Source: Argentina anserina (Eukaryota; Streptophyta; Magnoliopsida; Rosales; Rosaceae). From it: DNA of 64,000 nucleotides. Both the position numbers and the translations under genes were made by a program. Positions 31,336 to 43,800 of this stretch are shown one piece after another (position 1 is the first letter of the stretch; each line of letters starts with the position of its first letter). Where the stretch lies: NCBI RefSeq assembly GCF_933775445.1, contig NC_065877.1, positions 15,934,001 to 15,998,000 of the forward strand, given 5' to 3'. The notes beneath the pieces are model-generated. The model was not told the origin of the DNA, did not search any database, and saw only the letters and a program-made list of their open reading frames with translations.

Positions 31336-33314
31336 TGATCGAAGAAGTATCATGTAGGCTGATTGACATATATTTTCCAAGCATGCATGCTCTTCGAGTT
31401 TTGTATGTCTACACAGTCCTAGAAGTGCTCGATCAGTACTCGTGCATGAGACTAAAACAAAAAATCAAGGAAAAACTTGAAAGAGTGGAAGATGTTTGCT
31501 TCTGTTCGTATTCATGCACATATATATGACTTCTCGATCATCGGCGTTTGCTACTTTGGTATCGTGCATGTGATAATGGGTTGGTGAAAGCTGGGACAGA
31601 ATAATAATGTGCCAAATGTTTGATTCTCAAGTGCTCAGTTGGTCTTGAAAGGGAGTGAGTGATTAATATTGGGGAGGGGATTGTGCAGATCCGATAAAGT
31701 TGTTCATCATCGATCATCATCCATCATTGCTTGGGGAGACTGCCTTTGGGCGACTACTTAATTATGGCCATCGTCTCATGACAAGGAAGGTAATGGTGGA
31801 GAAAGGACACACCATTCAATTCATTATGCTTAATTACTCAATGTCTATTTGGTCTGCCTGCTTCATCTATGGCAATCTTTGCTGATTTAGCGGCTAATAG
31901 TTACCTTTTGTCACATATATATCATGGCAGCAAGAGAGGGTGCGCCAACCCAGTTGTACCATATGAGACTTCCAGGTGGAAATCTTGGAGTTTTCTTTCT
32001 TTTATTCCTTGATTAACCATCCGTACCCGCCAACTACGACAATGTGTGGACTGGCCATGCCACACTATATTGCAAATTTGCAGTACATTATCATGCATGC
32101 ATATGTAGTTACGTATAATATATAACACTTCGGGAACTTATTTTACTACTTCAACGACTCATGTGGCAATAAGTAAGAGAAATATAGTTATTAATTAAAA
32201 AAAATCCGTATCATATTATAGTTGGTTAATTTGATCATATGATCGATCGAGTAACTAGCATGTATGATGCTGGAATTTACACTAATCGCCAGTAGTTAAT
32301 AATCATATATATGGCTGTGAACGAAGAAAATGGCAAGGAAGTGCAGAACTGAAAAACCTATAAAATGAGGATCATGCTTGATTAGAGTTTACATTATATA
32401 GCAAGGTTTTGTAATGTTTTCTAAAAGAAAACAGATTTTTACACAATGTTGAATCAACTTACATTTGTGAACAATTCTAAATGGCTGGTACAGTGGTACC
32501 GGAGCAGTATTTCGCAATTGTCATGGAGAATTTTAGCTGCACTGGTACATGCAGATCGACCATTTCAGCAACTGTCTTCATCGATCTTTCCATGCCATGC
32601 TGAAGTATATATTGTCAGCTTTTTGAGGCAGTGCGATCAGCCGAGCTCCTTCACATTGATAAGTGGATACTTGAAAGTTGAAACCGACTGTAACCTAGCT
32701 TTGGGTAAAGGCAGTAGCTAGCTAGTACAAAACCAGATCTCTCTAGTATGGGGCTTCTCCTAGCAGAGCTCAGAAAACTTATATAACAGACTCCGAGTGT
32801 AAGATTGTGTACACAGTTACACTCCTCCAGTAGCGAAGGGGCTGCTCGGAAATTAGTATCTCACGCACTGTTTTCACGCGAGAGCTAGTCATGGTTTCAG
32901 GTTTCTAAATGATTTCAATCACTAATTAGTTTCAGTATAATCTTCATTAAAAAAAACTTACCCTATTATACATTTCGATCAGACATAATAAGACCTAACG
33001 TACTTGTACAGTTGTACTTGTACGTAGATGTAGAGCACACTCCTCACTATATATTTGCTTAAATCTGTTTAAATGATGATCGAGTTAATAATGATACTTG
33101 TTATATGTAAATCATTTGGTGGTTCTCAAGTCGGAAACAAACAATGATGTCATTCTATAATTTATAATTTAGTATATATACTATCGACTTATAAAATCCA
33201 CAGTCCAAATTAATGTTGATGCATGTTGTATCAGTTTTGATGGTATAACCAGATGTCTTCTTAGCTCACTTTGAATTTCGGTACGTGCCCTTGGTCTCTC
33301 TGTTCACTACTCTG
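31336..33314. other. Intergenic and PPR 5' flank, no other gene seen
   Basis: About 2 kb, AT-rich, with catgcatg and atatatat motifs but no frame that looks like a protein. The last 100 bp are the presumed leader of the PPR gene. The in-frame stretch upstream of its ATG (from 33285) lacks an ATG. Confidence 0.5.
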
Positions 33315-35672
33315 ATGGAGGCTCGAAACACACCTTCCCATACAGCTCTTTCCGACTCCTACGCCTACCACCTCCAAACATGCCTCAACAAAAAACACCC
33401 ATTTGCCGGAAAAACCATCCACGCCCAAATCATCAAGTCGGGCCTCCACCTCGGTGTCTTCCTGACGAACAATCTCATCAACTACTACATCAAAACCGGG
33501 TCGTATGCCGATGCACGACATGTGTTCGACGAAATGCCGCTGAGAAACAAGTTCTCGTGGAACTCGATTCTCTCCGGTTACACAAAGCAGGGGAGGCTCG
33601 ATTCGGCTCGTGCTGTTTTCAATGCAATGCCGGAGCGCGACTCGGTTTCCTGGACTGCGATTATTGCGGGGTATAATCAGATGGGTTTGTATGGTAATGC
33701 GATTCGCATGTTCTTGGAGATGGTTTCGGATGGGGTTCCAGTGACCCAGTTCACTTTTACTAACATTCTTTCGGCGTGTGCTGCGGTTAAGGGTTTGGAC
33801 GTTGGTAGGAAGGTGCATGCTTTTGTTGTTAAGCTTGCTGTTGGCAGTTATGTTTCAGTTGGGAACGGCCTTGTGAACATGTACGCGAAATGTGGGGATA
33901 TTGTGACCGCAAAGATTGTTTCTGATAGGATGAGGTTGAAGAATGTGTCCAGTTGTAATCATATGATTTCGTTACATATGCAATGTGGTCGTGCAGACCT
34001 GGCTCTTGCAGAGTTTAATCAGATGACGGAGCGCGACATTGTTTCATGGAATTCCATGATTGCTGGATATAATCATCATGGGTTTGATATGGAAGCAGTG
34101 AGTGTATTCTTGAGTATGCTGAAGGATTCTTTTCCAAAGCCTGATAAGTTCACGTTGGCAAGCATCTTGTCGGCTTGTGCTAACCTTGAGAAGTTGGAAC
34201 TGGGGAAACAAGTGCATGGTCTTATTGTAAGAGCTGGATTGGAAACCTCTGAAGCAGTAGTGAATGCTTTGATTTCAATGTATGCCAAGTCTGGTGGGTT
34301 GGATGTTGCCGAAAAGGTTTTAGGACAATGTGGGACTTCAGATCTCAATCTTATAGCTTTTACTGCCCTATTAGATGGATATATTAAGGTTGGGGATGTT
34401 AACCCAGCCAGACAGATATTTGACTCATTGAGAGACTGCGATGTGGTAGCATGGACAGCTATGATTGTTGGTTATGTGCAGAATGGGTTAAATAATGATG
34501 CTTTGGAGCTCTTTAGGTCAATGATAGCAGAAGGCCCCAGGCCAAACAACTACACATTAGCAGCTATGTTAAGTGTCAGTTCAAGCTTGGCGTCTTTGGA
34601 TTATGGAAAACAAATTCACGCAAGTGCAATACGAATGGGAGAGGTGTCTTCAGTTTCTGTGGGCAATGCTCTAATTACCATGTATTCTAAAGCTGGGAGC
34701 ATCACTAGTGCAAAGCAAGTATTCAATCTGATTGACCGGAATAGAGATACTGTTTCTTGGAGTTCCATGATTTTAGCCCTGGCTCAACATGGTCTTGGGG
34801 AAGAATCCATTGAACTATTTGAGAAGATGTTGCCACTTGGTATTAGACCCGACCATATAACTTATGTTGGGGTGCTCTCTGCTTGTACACATGTTGGATT
34901 GGTTGAACAGGGCCGGGGCTACTATAATTTGATGAGAAGCGCACACAAGATTGAACCCACCCATAGCCATTATGCATGTATGGTTGATCTGCTTGGGCGT
35001 GCTGGTTTACTTCAGGAAGCATATGACATGATACAAAATATGCCAATTGAACCAGACGTTATTGCATGGGGTTCACTTTTATCTGCTTGTAAGCTTCACA
35101 AAAATGTGGATTTGGCTAAAGTTTCCGCAGAAAAATTGCTCCTTATTGAACCGAACAACAGTGGGGCGTATTCAGCCCTTGCTAATTTATATTCAGCTTG
35201 TGGAAGGTGGGCAGATGCTGCAGATGTAAGAAAGTTAATGAAGAATAGGAGAGTGAAGAAAACCCAAGGATTTAGTTGGCTTGAGTATCAGAACAAAGTC
35301 CATGTGTTTGGGGTTGATGATGGTGTTCATCCACAGAGAGATAAAATCTATAAGAAGATGAAGAAAATCTGGAAAGAGATTAAAAATATTGGTTTTGTCC
35401 CTGATACTGAGTCAGTATTGCATGACGTTGCAGAAGAAGTGAAGGAGAAAATGCTTATGCATCACAGTGAGAAACTTGCAATTGCATTTGGGCTAATAAT
35501 TACCCCAGAGAACAGTACTCTGAGGATTATGAAAAACCTTAGAGTTTGTAATGATTGTCACTCTGCCATTAAATTTATCTCCAAGCTTGTGGGCAGAGAA
35601 ATCATTCTGAGAGATGCTACTCGTTTTCACCATTTTAAGGATGGGACGTGTTCTTGTCAGGACTATTGGTAG
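33315..35672 (+). CDS. PPR protein, PLS class with E and DYW domains (At2g22070-like)
   Basis: Intronless, 785 codons from the first ATG (MEARNTPSHT). The open frame extends ten codons further upstream but only from a GTG, so it is not used. PPR motifs tile the protein, visible as repeated V-S-W-N/T-x-M-I-x-G-Y blocks (FSWNSILSGY, VSWTAIIAGY, VSWNSMIAGY, VAWTAMIVGY, VSWSSMILAL, IAWGSLLSAC). A C-terminal E domain follows (GFSWLEYQNKVHVFGVDD). The DYW deaminase domain has the HSE active-site motif (717-719), the CNDCH zinc motif (745-749) and a terminal CSCQDYW. Such proteins bind organellar RNA and carry out C-to-U editing. Transit-peptide type is not clear from the N-terminus and the RNA target is unknown. 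Arabidopsis At2g22070 looks like the closest named relative. No frameshift or stop. Confidence 0.96.
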   Translation: MEARNTPSHTALSDSYAYHLQTCLNKKHPFAGKTIHAQIIKSGLHLGVFLTNNLINYYIKTGSYADARHVFDEMPLRNKFSWNSILSGYTKQGRLDSARAVFNAMPERDSVSWTAIIAGYNQMGLYGNAIRMFLEMVSDGVPVTQFTFTNILSACAAVKGLDVGRKVHAFVVKLAVGSYVSVGNGLVNMYAKCGDIVTAKIVSDRMRLKNVSSCNHMISLHMQCGRADLALAEFNQMTERDIVSWNSMIAGYNHHGFDMEAVSVFLSMLKDSFPKPDKFTLASILSACANLEKLELGKQVHGLIVRAGLETSEAVVNALISMYAKSGGLDVAEKVLGQCGTSDLNLIAFTALLDGYIKVGDVNPARQIFDSLRDCDVVAWTAMIVGYVQNGLNNDALELFRSMIAEGPRPNNYTLAAMLSVSSSLASLDYGKQIHASAIRMGEVSSVSVGNALITMYSKAGSITSAKQVFNLIDRNRDTVSWSSMILALAQHGLGEESIELFEKMLPLGIRPDHITYVGVLSACTHVGLVEQGRGYYNLMRSAHKIEPTHSHYACMVDLLGRAGLLQEAYDMIQNMPIEPDVIAWGSLLSACKLHKNVDLAKVSAEKLLLIEPNNSGAYSALANLYSACGRWADAADVRKLMKNRRVKKTQGFSWLEYQNKVHVFGVDDGVHPQRDKIYKKMKKIWKEIKNIGFVPDTESVLHDVAEEVKEKMLMHHSEKLAIAFGLIITPENSTLRIMKNLRVCNDCHSAIKFISKLVGREIILRDATRFHHFKDGTCSCQDYW

Positions 35673-36118
35673 ACATACAGATAAGTGGTTTTATGTTCAA
35701 GACTTCAAGCATACAAAGATGGTTGTATGTACTATGTAGGAGCTGAAGTTCTGGGTGACTACTTAATTCTATGCGGCTCCAGGATGCTGCTAAGATAGCC
35801 ATTAGTCAAAAGGTAAAGTTTCTTGGTCATCTTTTTTTTTATTGCTGCTATAAAATATGGTTTGTGACATTTAAATTCACATTGAAGCATGTTATGTTGC
35901 TGATAGGACGAAGTAGAAACCAAATTTTGTGCAAGTTTGATATGCATTGTAAATCCATTTACTGTTGACTTGAATTTTTAGGGTCCATTTGTAATCCAAC
36001 ATGTTGGTTTGAATTTCACTTCTTAGCGTTTCTCAACAAATCTGATTGGCTCATGTATGGCTTTTATATTCTTCATGCATACTTCATTGATTTTTACTGT
36101 GAAGAGTTATGATTTTAT
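35673..36118 (+). other. 3' flank of the PPR gene
   Basis: About 450 bp of T-rich sequence likely holding the 3' UTR. No gene and no distinct polyadenylation signal stands out beyond ordinary A/T-rich motifs. Confidence 0.4.
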
Positions 36119-37150
36119 ATGGATAAGGATACTGTGGATAGTGGTTTTCTCATACTTGTGGACTTTACTGATCTAGGTCTTGTGGCTTCTGAGGCTAGGA
36201 CTGCATCGCATTCTTCAGGTATTTTGAAAGAGTTGATTAGCCAACATGTGGATCTAAATAGTTCGTTGGTTAATGAAAACAACCTTTTGAAGATGAAGGA
36301 AAAGATATTATAAAATCAAGTATAGTGAGATCAATATGTGCTAGTGAGGAGGGTCTTAACTCCTTGTAAAGGACTTCCCAGTGAGCATCTTTTGGATGTT
36401 ATATCTGCTTTTCTCTTCAAGCTAGGTAAGTATGACTTGATGATTTCCACTATCATTTTTATGTGGAGATTGTTTTTCGTAGTTTTGCTATCTTAGTCAG
36501 CACACGTCTTTAGTCTATAAGATTTTTTTTTCTTGTGCAAGTGGTCAGACGTGTTTCAGAGTGTGTCTCTGACGGTATTTGTATTTACTGATGAGTCAAT
36601 CTCTAATTGGTACTCTGCAGTTTTGGTTATAGAAAAACTTCCTACATCTACATGAAAAGTATTCTTCTTAGATTTGGCTGAGTTAATGACCGCTGCTACT
36701 GGGGACAAATCTACATTATGGTATGGAACTGCAGTTCTGCTGGAGCTGAGTTAGTTACAAGGTATGATACAATAAACGTTTGGTGGCCTGAGCTGAGAAA
36801 TTGGTTACACTGTTACATCTATTGCAGAGCAGCTGCAATAACAAGATTTTTATTTTAAAGAAGTCGCCACCACAGAAACAGATATGAACCAGGCAGGTTT
36901 ATCCACCAACAGGTCTGATGTCATTCTGAAGTTCTAAAACCTTACAGCCATTTGTTTTTTTTGTTGGGATATGCTGATACTACTTTGAGATTTTACTTCC
37001 ACTTTTTACTGTTGTACGCTTCTTTCAATCTTTCAAGAGATGGAGAATAGAAATTGCAAGGAATTGGGTCCTTTACCTGACTACCTGAGACAAAATAGAT
37101 CAATGGAACACAATAAAAGAAAAAGGGTGACAGAAATGGAAGCCCCGGAA
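36119..37150 (+). pseudogene. Truncated RRP12-like pseudogene
   Basis: This is a partial copy of the gene at 40870-51244. Sequence like intron 2 and exon 3 (actgatctaggtcttgtgg, GLVASEARTASHSSGILKELISQH) runs 36119-36425. Exon 4-like sequence (tctacatgaaaagtatt, LAELMTAATG) follows at about 36632-36719. It then jumps directly to exon 16-like (tgctggagctgagttagtta) at about 36735-36765 and exon 17-like sequence (gccaccacagaaacagat, gtctgatgtcattctgaagtt) to about 36940. An exon 18-like block (ggagaatagaaattgcaagg, tcaatggaacac) ends near 37145. Stops and frameshifts abound. Exons 1-2 and 5-15 are missing. Because introns are retained, it arose by DNA duplication and internal deletion, not retroposition. 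Confidence 0.88.
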
Positions 37151-39111
37151 TACAATTTGTGTGTTGTCTTTCCCAGTTTAATAAAGAACCAATAAATGTT
37201 GTAACTATAAGAAATGTCCAAAGTTCACAATCACCCTCTTCATTTTCACCTGTTAATGTGTGTAGGTCTGATGCATATACATTCATCAATTCATGGAGAA
37301 ATTCTAAAATGGTCCCTGACCAGTTGGTTAGCTCTTTTCTTTCTTGTTTAACAAAGGACCAGCTGATTATTCATCCTTTCCAATTGATTAATTGTATTTG
37401 CAGCATTCTTTTTGAAACATCTTTTAGACTTCCATTAGATTTCAATTTTTCTATTCCAATTTATTTCTGGTTACGAGGAGTTTTGCCTCTGTTCCTCCGC
37501 CAATACGAACTACTCACTTATGTGAGATAAAAATTAGGATTCAATTTTTTTTTAAAGGAAGAATAAACTTATTAGTGATGAAAAAATGAAAAGGTAATTG
37601 ATGACCTAGCTGAAAATAGTCATAGGTTCAATGGGGGTTGCTTAATTGCATTTCTAACTTATTTTGCTATTTTCTGTTCGCAGATGAATTATGTCCTCAA
37701 CACATTATTTTCATCACACATGGTGATTACATTCCTTGCAGCTGTTATACTGGACAACACAGTACATGTAAGTCGTCAAGAACGTGGTGTGTATGTGTGG
37801 TGAGGTTGCAAAAAAGGAGCCTGCTGTTGCCAAAGGCTATGAGCTGCTCATCAGAATTGGCCGGGCTCATCAGAATTGGCCGGGTTTTCAGCTGGGTGAA
37901 ATGTGTTGGACTTTAAGAAAAGGGTTGGTTACAGTCAACATTGATCCGTTTCTCAATCTTTTCAGTACTCTTTCAGAGTCAGTATATTGTTCTGTGATTC
38001 TCAATGTAAGTTCAGAGGCTCATATGCATGATTATTGGTGTGGAAACTGGTTTTGCTTACACGGAAAGCACTCGGGACTTCTATAGGGGTCTTATAGAGA
38101 TATTGGTGTACATTTGAGGAATCAGTGGGTCTGGTGAAGTTGTAATCTTAGATTATGAACAATGTATCTAGATTTTCTATCTAGCATATCAGTGTATCTA
38201 TTTTTAAGTTGCATTCCAAATACCAAATGGAGAGGGGTCGGGTAAGTGAACTTCTGAATTCATGCTCTTTTGTTTCCCATGATCAGCTAGATAGCTACAT
38301 TCGCCAAACATTCGATTCTAAATGAAAAATTCTGTGAAAATATGATCTCCCATTTCCTAATTGCAGCTTCATATTTCTGTTAACAATAACAGCATCATCA
38401 GATATCTACCAACATTTGAATCTTGACCAACAATATGAACTGATGGCCCTGATATTGCTCATCCATGAAATAAAGAAATTGATCACTCTAATATATGATG
38501 GGAAATCAACATTTCCTAAGGTGAGCAAAAACCAAATGATCGGTCAACATTAGAAGTTCTCAATTCCTCATATCTGAATCTCTTCTATATCACATTTGAA
38601 GATCAGTGTTTATCCAGGAATATAACCACGAACTGAATGAAACGTAAGCAAATAAGATAACAGGAAAACAAGATAGATGCTCTATACGAACTGATGCTGG
38701 CCAAAATTAATACATTGAAAACTGGCATCTGATGATAAAATTACTCCTCCATTGCATGGTTTTGTTCCACTGACTTTGAGACCTCGACTTTTTTCTGATC
38801 TTGTCGAAGCGCTACAGCCTACAGGAGCTTTAATGTTGTAATGCTCTGATCCAATTCCTTTTATCAAGGACAATTTTGGGTTTCTTGTCTATTATCATCC
38901 TGATCAACATTTTCCATGAAAGATGTTAGGATGAAAGTTCTCACAAAAAGACGTTATGTTCCCTACTACTGCAACAAATAAGAAAAAAAACTTGCGTACA
39001 ATATCTCTATCATTTGCTTACATTTCGCAATGTAAATTAAAAATGTAAACCGCTTGAAAGTTAAATAAACCAATAAATATCATTTATGCAAAAGATTGAT
39101 GTAAACAAAAG
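37151..39111. other. Intergenic, unidentified debris
   Basis: About 2 kb. The open stretch 37784-38086 (100 codons, MVCMCGEVAKKEPAVAKGYELL) contains a perfect 19-bp tandem duplication (ctcatcagaattggccggg at 37847-37865 and 37866-37884) that shifts the frame. It looks like a decayed coding piece, family unknown. A minus-strand 63-codon frame at 38682-38873 is equally unidentified. No promoter or RNA gene seen. Confidence 0.4.
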
Positions 39112-39114
39112 TAA

Positions 39115-39414
39115 GGTCATCTCCAACCCATGGGCTATTGTGTCACAAGTCCCCAATTGTGGCACACTTCATCTCCAACCCATGGGCTAGTGTGTCATAA
39201 AAATATGTCATAAATAACCCGAAAGGGCCAGAAATAGAAATTAAATGATAGTATAGAAATTAAAATGTACATAATACATTAAAAATATATTAAAGGGCTA
39301 CAATGTAGCACACTTGGGTTGAAGACAGTTGATGTCAAATCGATAAATATTACCGATTTGGTGTGCCACAATGTAGCTCAGGGTTACAAATAGCCTTTTG
39401 GGTTGGAGATGGCC
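39115..39414. mobile_element. PIF/Harbinger-type MITE
   Basis: A 300-bp element with a taa TSD (39112-39114 and 39415-39417). Ends are ggtcatctccaacccatggg and, reversed, ggccatctccaacccaaaag. The left terminus is internally duplicated: catctccaacccatgggcta occurs again at about 39168. The AT-rich core has no coding capacity. Termini resemble the MITE at 24581-24906. Confidence 0.85.
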
Positions 39415-39417
39415 TAA

Positions 39418-40869
39418 TGTTCATAGTCGATTTCACCAAGATTGTTCATTTGTTAGATGCAATCAACTGAACAAATGATTTTGCTTACATTGGTCTTTTA
39501 CAAAAATGATCTCTAGTGATGAAACAAACTTTTAACTGTTAAAATCATGTATATGTATACCCTAACTAACTGTACAAATGAGTGAGAGTTCAAATACAAA
39601 CATAGATATTAGGTTGGACACAAGTTTACTCCTTTCCTTAATAGTGTTACAGTTACCGTTAGAACTATAAGACGGTGTTTTTGCGGTGCGACTAGGCCCA
39701 AAATCAATCGAGGAAGGTTTCCAAGAATGACTTCGTTGTGACAAGCTTGATGGTAACAACATAGATTTGCTCGACTGCAACAACAACTATTTTCTATGTT
39801 TAACAAGAGTAACAAAGCTTACGAAAGGGGTGTGGTAAGGGAGCTTGATGCTTGAGAGTTTAGTAGAGAATGGGATTGCATAATTTAAGGGGTGATTGAG
39901 GTATGGTGAGTGAGAGTTTGGGTAAAAGAGATAAAGCCTAATCTCTTGCTTGAAGTTTTTGGGTTTTCTCGGTTGGAATCCCCCTTGAAACATTAGCTAT
40001 CTCCCCTTTTATAATGGAGCTAGGAAATTAAGGAGGGTCGACCTCAAATACTGATAGTCCTCAAGGCTTCTCTTCATCTGGTCGTCGGAGAGATGCACAG
40101 TCAATGGATATGGGCGGTGATGGAAGGGATAGGTCGGCGCCTTGGTGCTGCTATGACCAACCAAAGATCATGGGTTCCTTAAATCATGCTCAAAGAAAGT
40201 TGTGGGGATAGGAAATCGAAGAAATCTTAGAAGATTTGGGCATGATTGTTTTTCCCGAATCTCTGGTGTTGCTGGAATTAGTCAAGCACCGGTCTGGCAG
40301 CATGAAAGATGGAACGGGTTTGCCGAATGAGGAAGAAACTGAAATGGGTATGGGTCATGTGATTGGTCTTAGGTTCAAAAATGGGCTTTGGCTTTATTGG
40401 ATAGAAAATCTCTCCTCTATTAGTCCAACATCGAATTTAAAGTCACGTAATGCATGAATTTGGTTTCTAAGTCCAAAATTTGTTTACGTACTCTATTTCG
40501 ACAATGAACTTCACAAGATCCATTACCTTCCAAACCACGACCCTCGTGTAAGCTCCAAAACGTAGTTTGGGTCTACGAGATTTGCATGATATGTTTAATC
40601 TAAGCTTAGCTTGATATTAAGCTTGGCATGATTTTAGGGCTATTGACTCGGATCTTTGCGTGTCAAGCCTTGGTTTTGGGCTCGTAGAAAATGTTGAACC
40701 AAATTTCCAAATTTAATTTCTAATTCGAATCAATATCAGTCACCCAAATATAAACGGGTCGGGTTACCCTACCCAACATATCCCAACCCGAAATCCTTCA
40801 AAATATAAAAAGTCTAAAAGACTAAAACCCTCACCGTTTTCCCAACCCTTCCCCAAAACCCTGAGAGCC
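39418..40869 (+). promoter_or_regulatory. Upstream region of the RRP12-like gene
   Basis: About 1.45 kb without a supportable gene. Small minus-strand frames at 39562-39993 are unrecognised. Nearest the ATG are a C-rich leader (aaccctcaccgttttccc) and, further up, a single TGGGCT at about 40677. This resembles the site II element frequent in plant ribosome-biogenesis promoters. One site alone is weak evidence. Confidence 0.35.
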
Positions 40870-43800
40870 ATGGAGGACGAGCACCACCGCCATGACGCAG
40901 ACGCCGAGCCGTTCAAAGATGGCGCAGACATCTGCCAACAGCTCATGGACCGCTACTCCAAGTCCTCCGCGCCGCAGCACCACCACCTCCTCGCCACCGC
41001 CGCCGCAATCCGCTCCATCCTCGCCGCCGAGTCCCTCCCCCTCACTCCCCCATCCTACTTTGCCGCCACCATCTCCTCCATCGACGACATGTCGTCCCGC
41101 GCCACCGCCGACCCTACCGCCGTGGCCGCGCTCCTGTCGTTTCTCTCCCTCGTGCTCCCGGCCGCGCCGCCGCGGAGCATCTCGTTGGGGAAGGCCGGTC
41201 AGGCGCTGTCGATGCTGGCGGAGTTTCTGGAGAGAGGGGAGGAGAGGCTGACGATGACGGGGGTCAAGGCTGTGGTCAAGTGCTTGGGGGCTTTGGTTGG
41301 CTTTTGTGATTTGGAGGATTGGCAATCTGTCAAATTGGGACTGGAGACTTTGCTCAAGTTCTCCGTTGATAAAAGACCTAAGGTAGTCCGAACATCTGCA
41401 TTGCTCTATTTTGATCTGTTTTGTGGTTAATTTTTACTAGAAAATCAGTGTCATTTTGGCTGAAGTTTTACTTTAGCTTATTATTTACTGCATATAACGC
41501 TCCAATTGAGTTTAAAATGTGTAGAGTTCTGTGTTAGGGACCTTGGTGACAATGAGAGTTTGTCAGAGAGATTGTGAAAGATAGGTGAATCTAATAGATA
41601 TATAACCGTTAATAAAATTATCAAAATTGGGGTTCTGCATTCTAGACATTGCTCAAATTCTCCATTAATAAAAGTGTATGTGCATTTCTGTACAGTAATT
41701 TGCTTTTGTGTTGTGAACTTGTGATTTAGTTTACTAGATAATCACTCACATTTGTTTGTGCTAGTTTGACGTTTTTTTTACTGCATAAAACTCTTGGATT
41801 GAGTTTGAAATGAATCGATTTGGGTGTTTAGAATTTAGATTGTATGGAAGGATCTTTGTTCTTTGTATAATATTTTGCTTGTTGAAGGAAATTGATTAAG
41901 ATTATTTCCTTGTTGCAGGTTCGCAAATGTTCGCAAGAATGCCTTGAGAATGTATTTAAGTTGCTCCAGTCCCGCAGTGTTGTAAAGGAGGCGAGCAAGT
42001 TGATACTATCTATGCTGAAAGGTTATATGCCTTTGGCGGTTAAGTTGAGTGCTTCACGGACTTCAGATGGACATAAGAATCTAGATGTCTTACACATGCT
42101 TAATGTGGTGAAGCTTACTGTTCCTTTTCTCTCAGCAAAAGTTAGCTCAAAACTTCTTTCAGAAATGAATAAACTTCTGGGTCCGCGGTTCTCAGAACTC
42201 ACAAGGCATGTTTTCCAAATTATTCAAGTGCTATTTGAGATTTCAAGAGCTGATGACATTGTCTCTAAGACAGAGGGGACTATACCTTTTCTCATTTCGT
42301 ATGTGTCTTTAGCAAATAAGAACCCCTCAGACACTGTCATGTCTGCGGCAACCTTGTTAAAGTATTCTATTGGCATACTTCATACTGCTGAATCAACATC
42401 ATGGATCACAAATCTTCCGCTAGTGTGTGGCTCTGTGGCAGGTATGCTTCCTTTTGTATTTACCACTGTTAGACACAAAGTATACTTGGATGCTATGTTA
42501 TGAATGTCAGTATCTTAAAATTGCCATGCCTTGTTTTCAGTTTGTTTGGTCCATTTTAAAATGTGGATACATTCATTAGTATTTCTCTGATCCATGTTGA
42601 CTTTACTGATTTAGGTCTTTTGGCTTCTGAGGCTAGGACTGCATCCCATTCTTCAGATATTCTGAAAGAGTTGATTAGCCATCATGTGGATATAAGTGAT
42701 GAAGGAGAAGATCTTGTAAAATCAAATGCATTGAGATCAATATGTGCTATCTTTGAGGAGGGTCTTAACTTGTGTAAAAAACTGCCAAACGATCATCTTT
42801 TGGATGCTATATCTGCTTTGTTCCTCAAGCTAGGTATGTATAAAGTAGTTCTCATGGTCATTTTACGGGGGAACTATATTACCTATTTAAGTTTTGGTAT
42901 CTTAGTCTGCTACATTCATGTCCTTGGAAGACATTTTGGGTCTATGATATCTTTTTTTTTCTCATGCAAGTGGTCTGAAGTGTTTTCGAGTGTTGTATCT
43001 TACATAGTTTCTTTTCATTTAAGTCCATTTCTGATTAATACTTTGTGTGTTTGGTTATAGGAAATATGTCCCATATCTACATGAAAAGTATTATGCTCAA
43101 ACTTGCTGAGTTAATGACCGCTGCTATTGGGGAAAAATCTAATGTTGACCATGTAAGTAATTCTAATTTCTATTCTTTTCGGGGGGCGTTGGTGATATTT
43201 TTTCCATTTCAACATGCTTTTTGAACACTAAAACATGAGCGGAACAGAATTATCAAATTATTTTGTCTAGTTCCGGATCTCAACTTTTATCTTTTTCTTC
43301 CTAAGTTTTTTTTTTCTGTAAAAGAGAGTTTAATATACTTTTGTGATACTATGTGGACGGAAAAGTTCATTGACTTCTTTATCACTGAATTTGCAGAAAC
43401 TGTTGAGAAATGATAATCGGTTGTTGTTTATGTGGGGTGTTAGTTGTACCTCTTTAGAATGAATAGGAATATAAGAAGAGATGAAGAGAAGAGCAGAGAT
43501 GGCTTTTAGTTCATTGTCTGCTTTATCACTGATTTTGCAGAAACCGTTGAGAAATGATAATCTGTTGTTGGTTCTGTGCGGTGTTTGTGTGCCACTTGAG
43601 AATGAATAGGAATATAAGAAGAGATGAAGAGAAGAGCAGAGATGGCTTTCAGTTAAAAGAGGAGCTGGGATTCTCCCTATTCTTAGTGTTGAAGTTGTCA
43701 TAACATGGGCTCCTTTGATAAAATTACAGCACCCTTGATTAAATATGACTATCCTTTCATGACATTGCTATTCTCTACTTCAGTAGATGTACTTGTTGTC

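Noticed and set aside
33285..33314. Ten extra N-terminal codons for the PPR protein
   Set aside because: The extension would begin with GTG. Nuclear plant genes start at ATG, and the first in-frame one is 33315.
33261..33818. 185-codon minus-strand frame opposite the PPR gene start
   Set aside because: It is a shadow of a strongly supported PPR coding sequence and has no recognisable domain.
40831..41325. 164-codon minus-strand frame and 119-codon plus-strand frame over RRP12 exon 1
   Set aside because: Shadows produced by the GC-rich exon 1; the third frame alone joins the following exons in phase.
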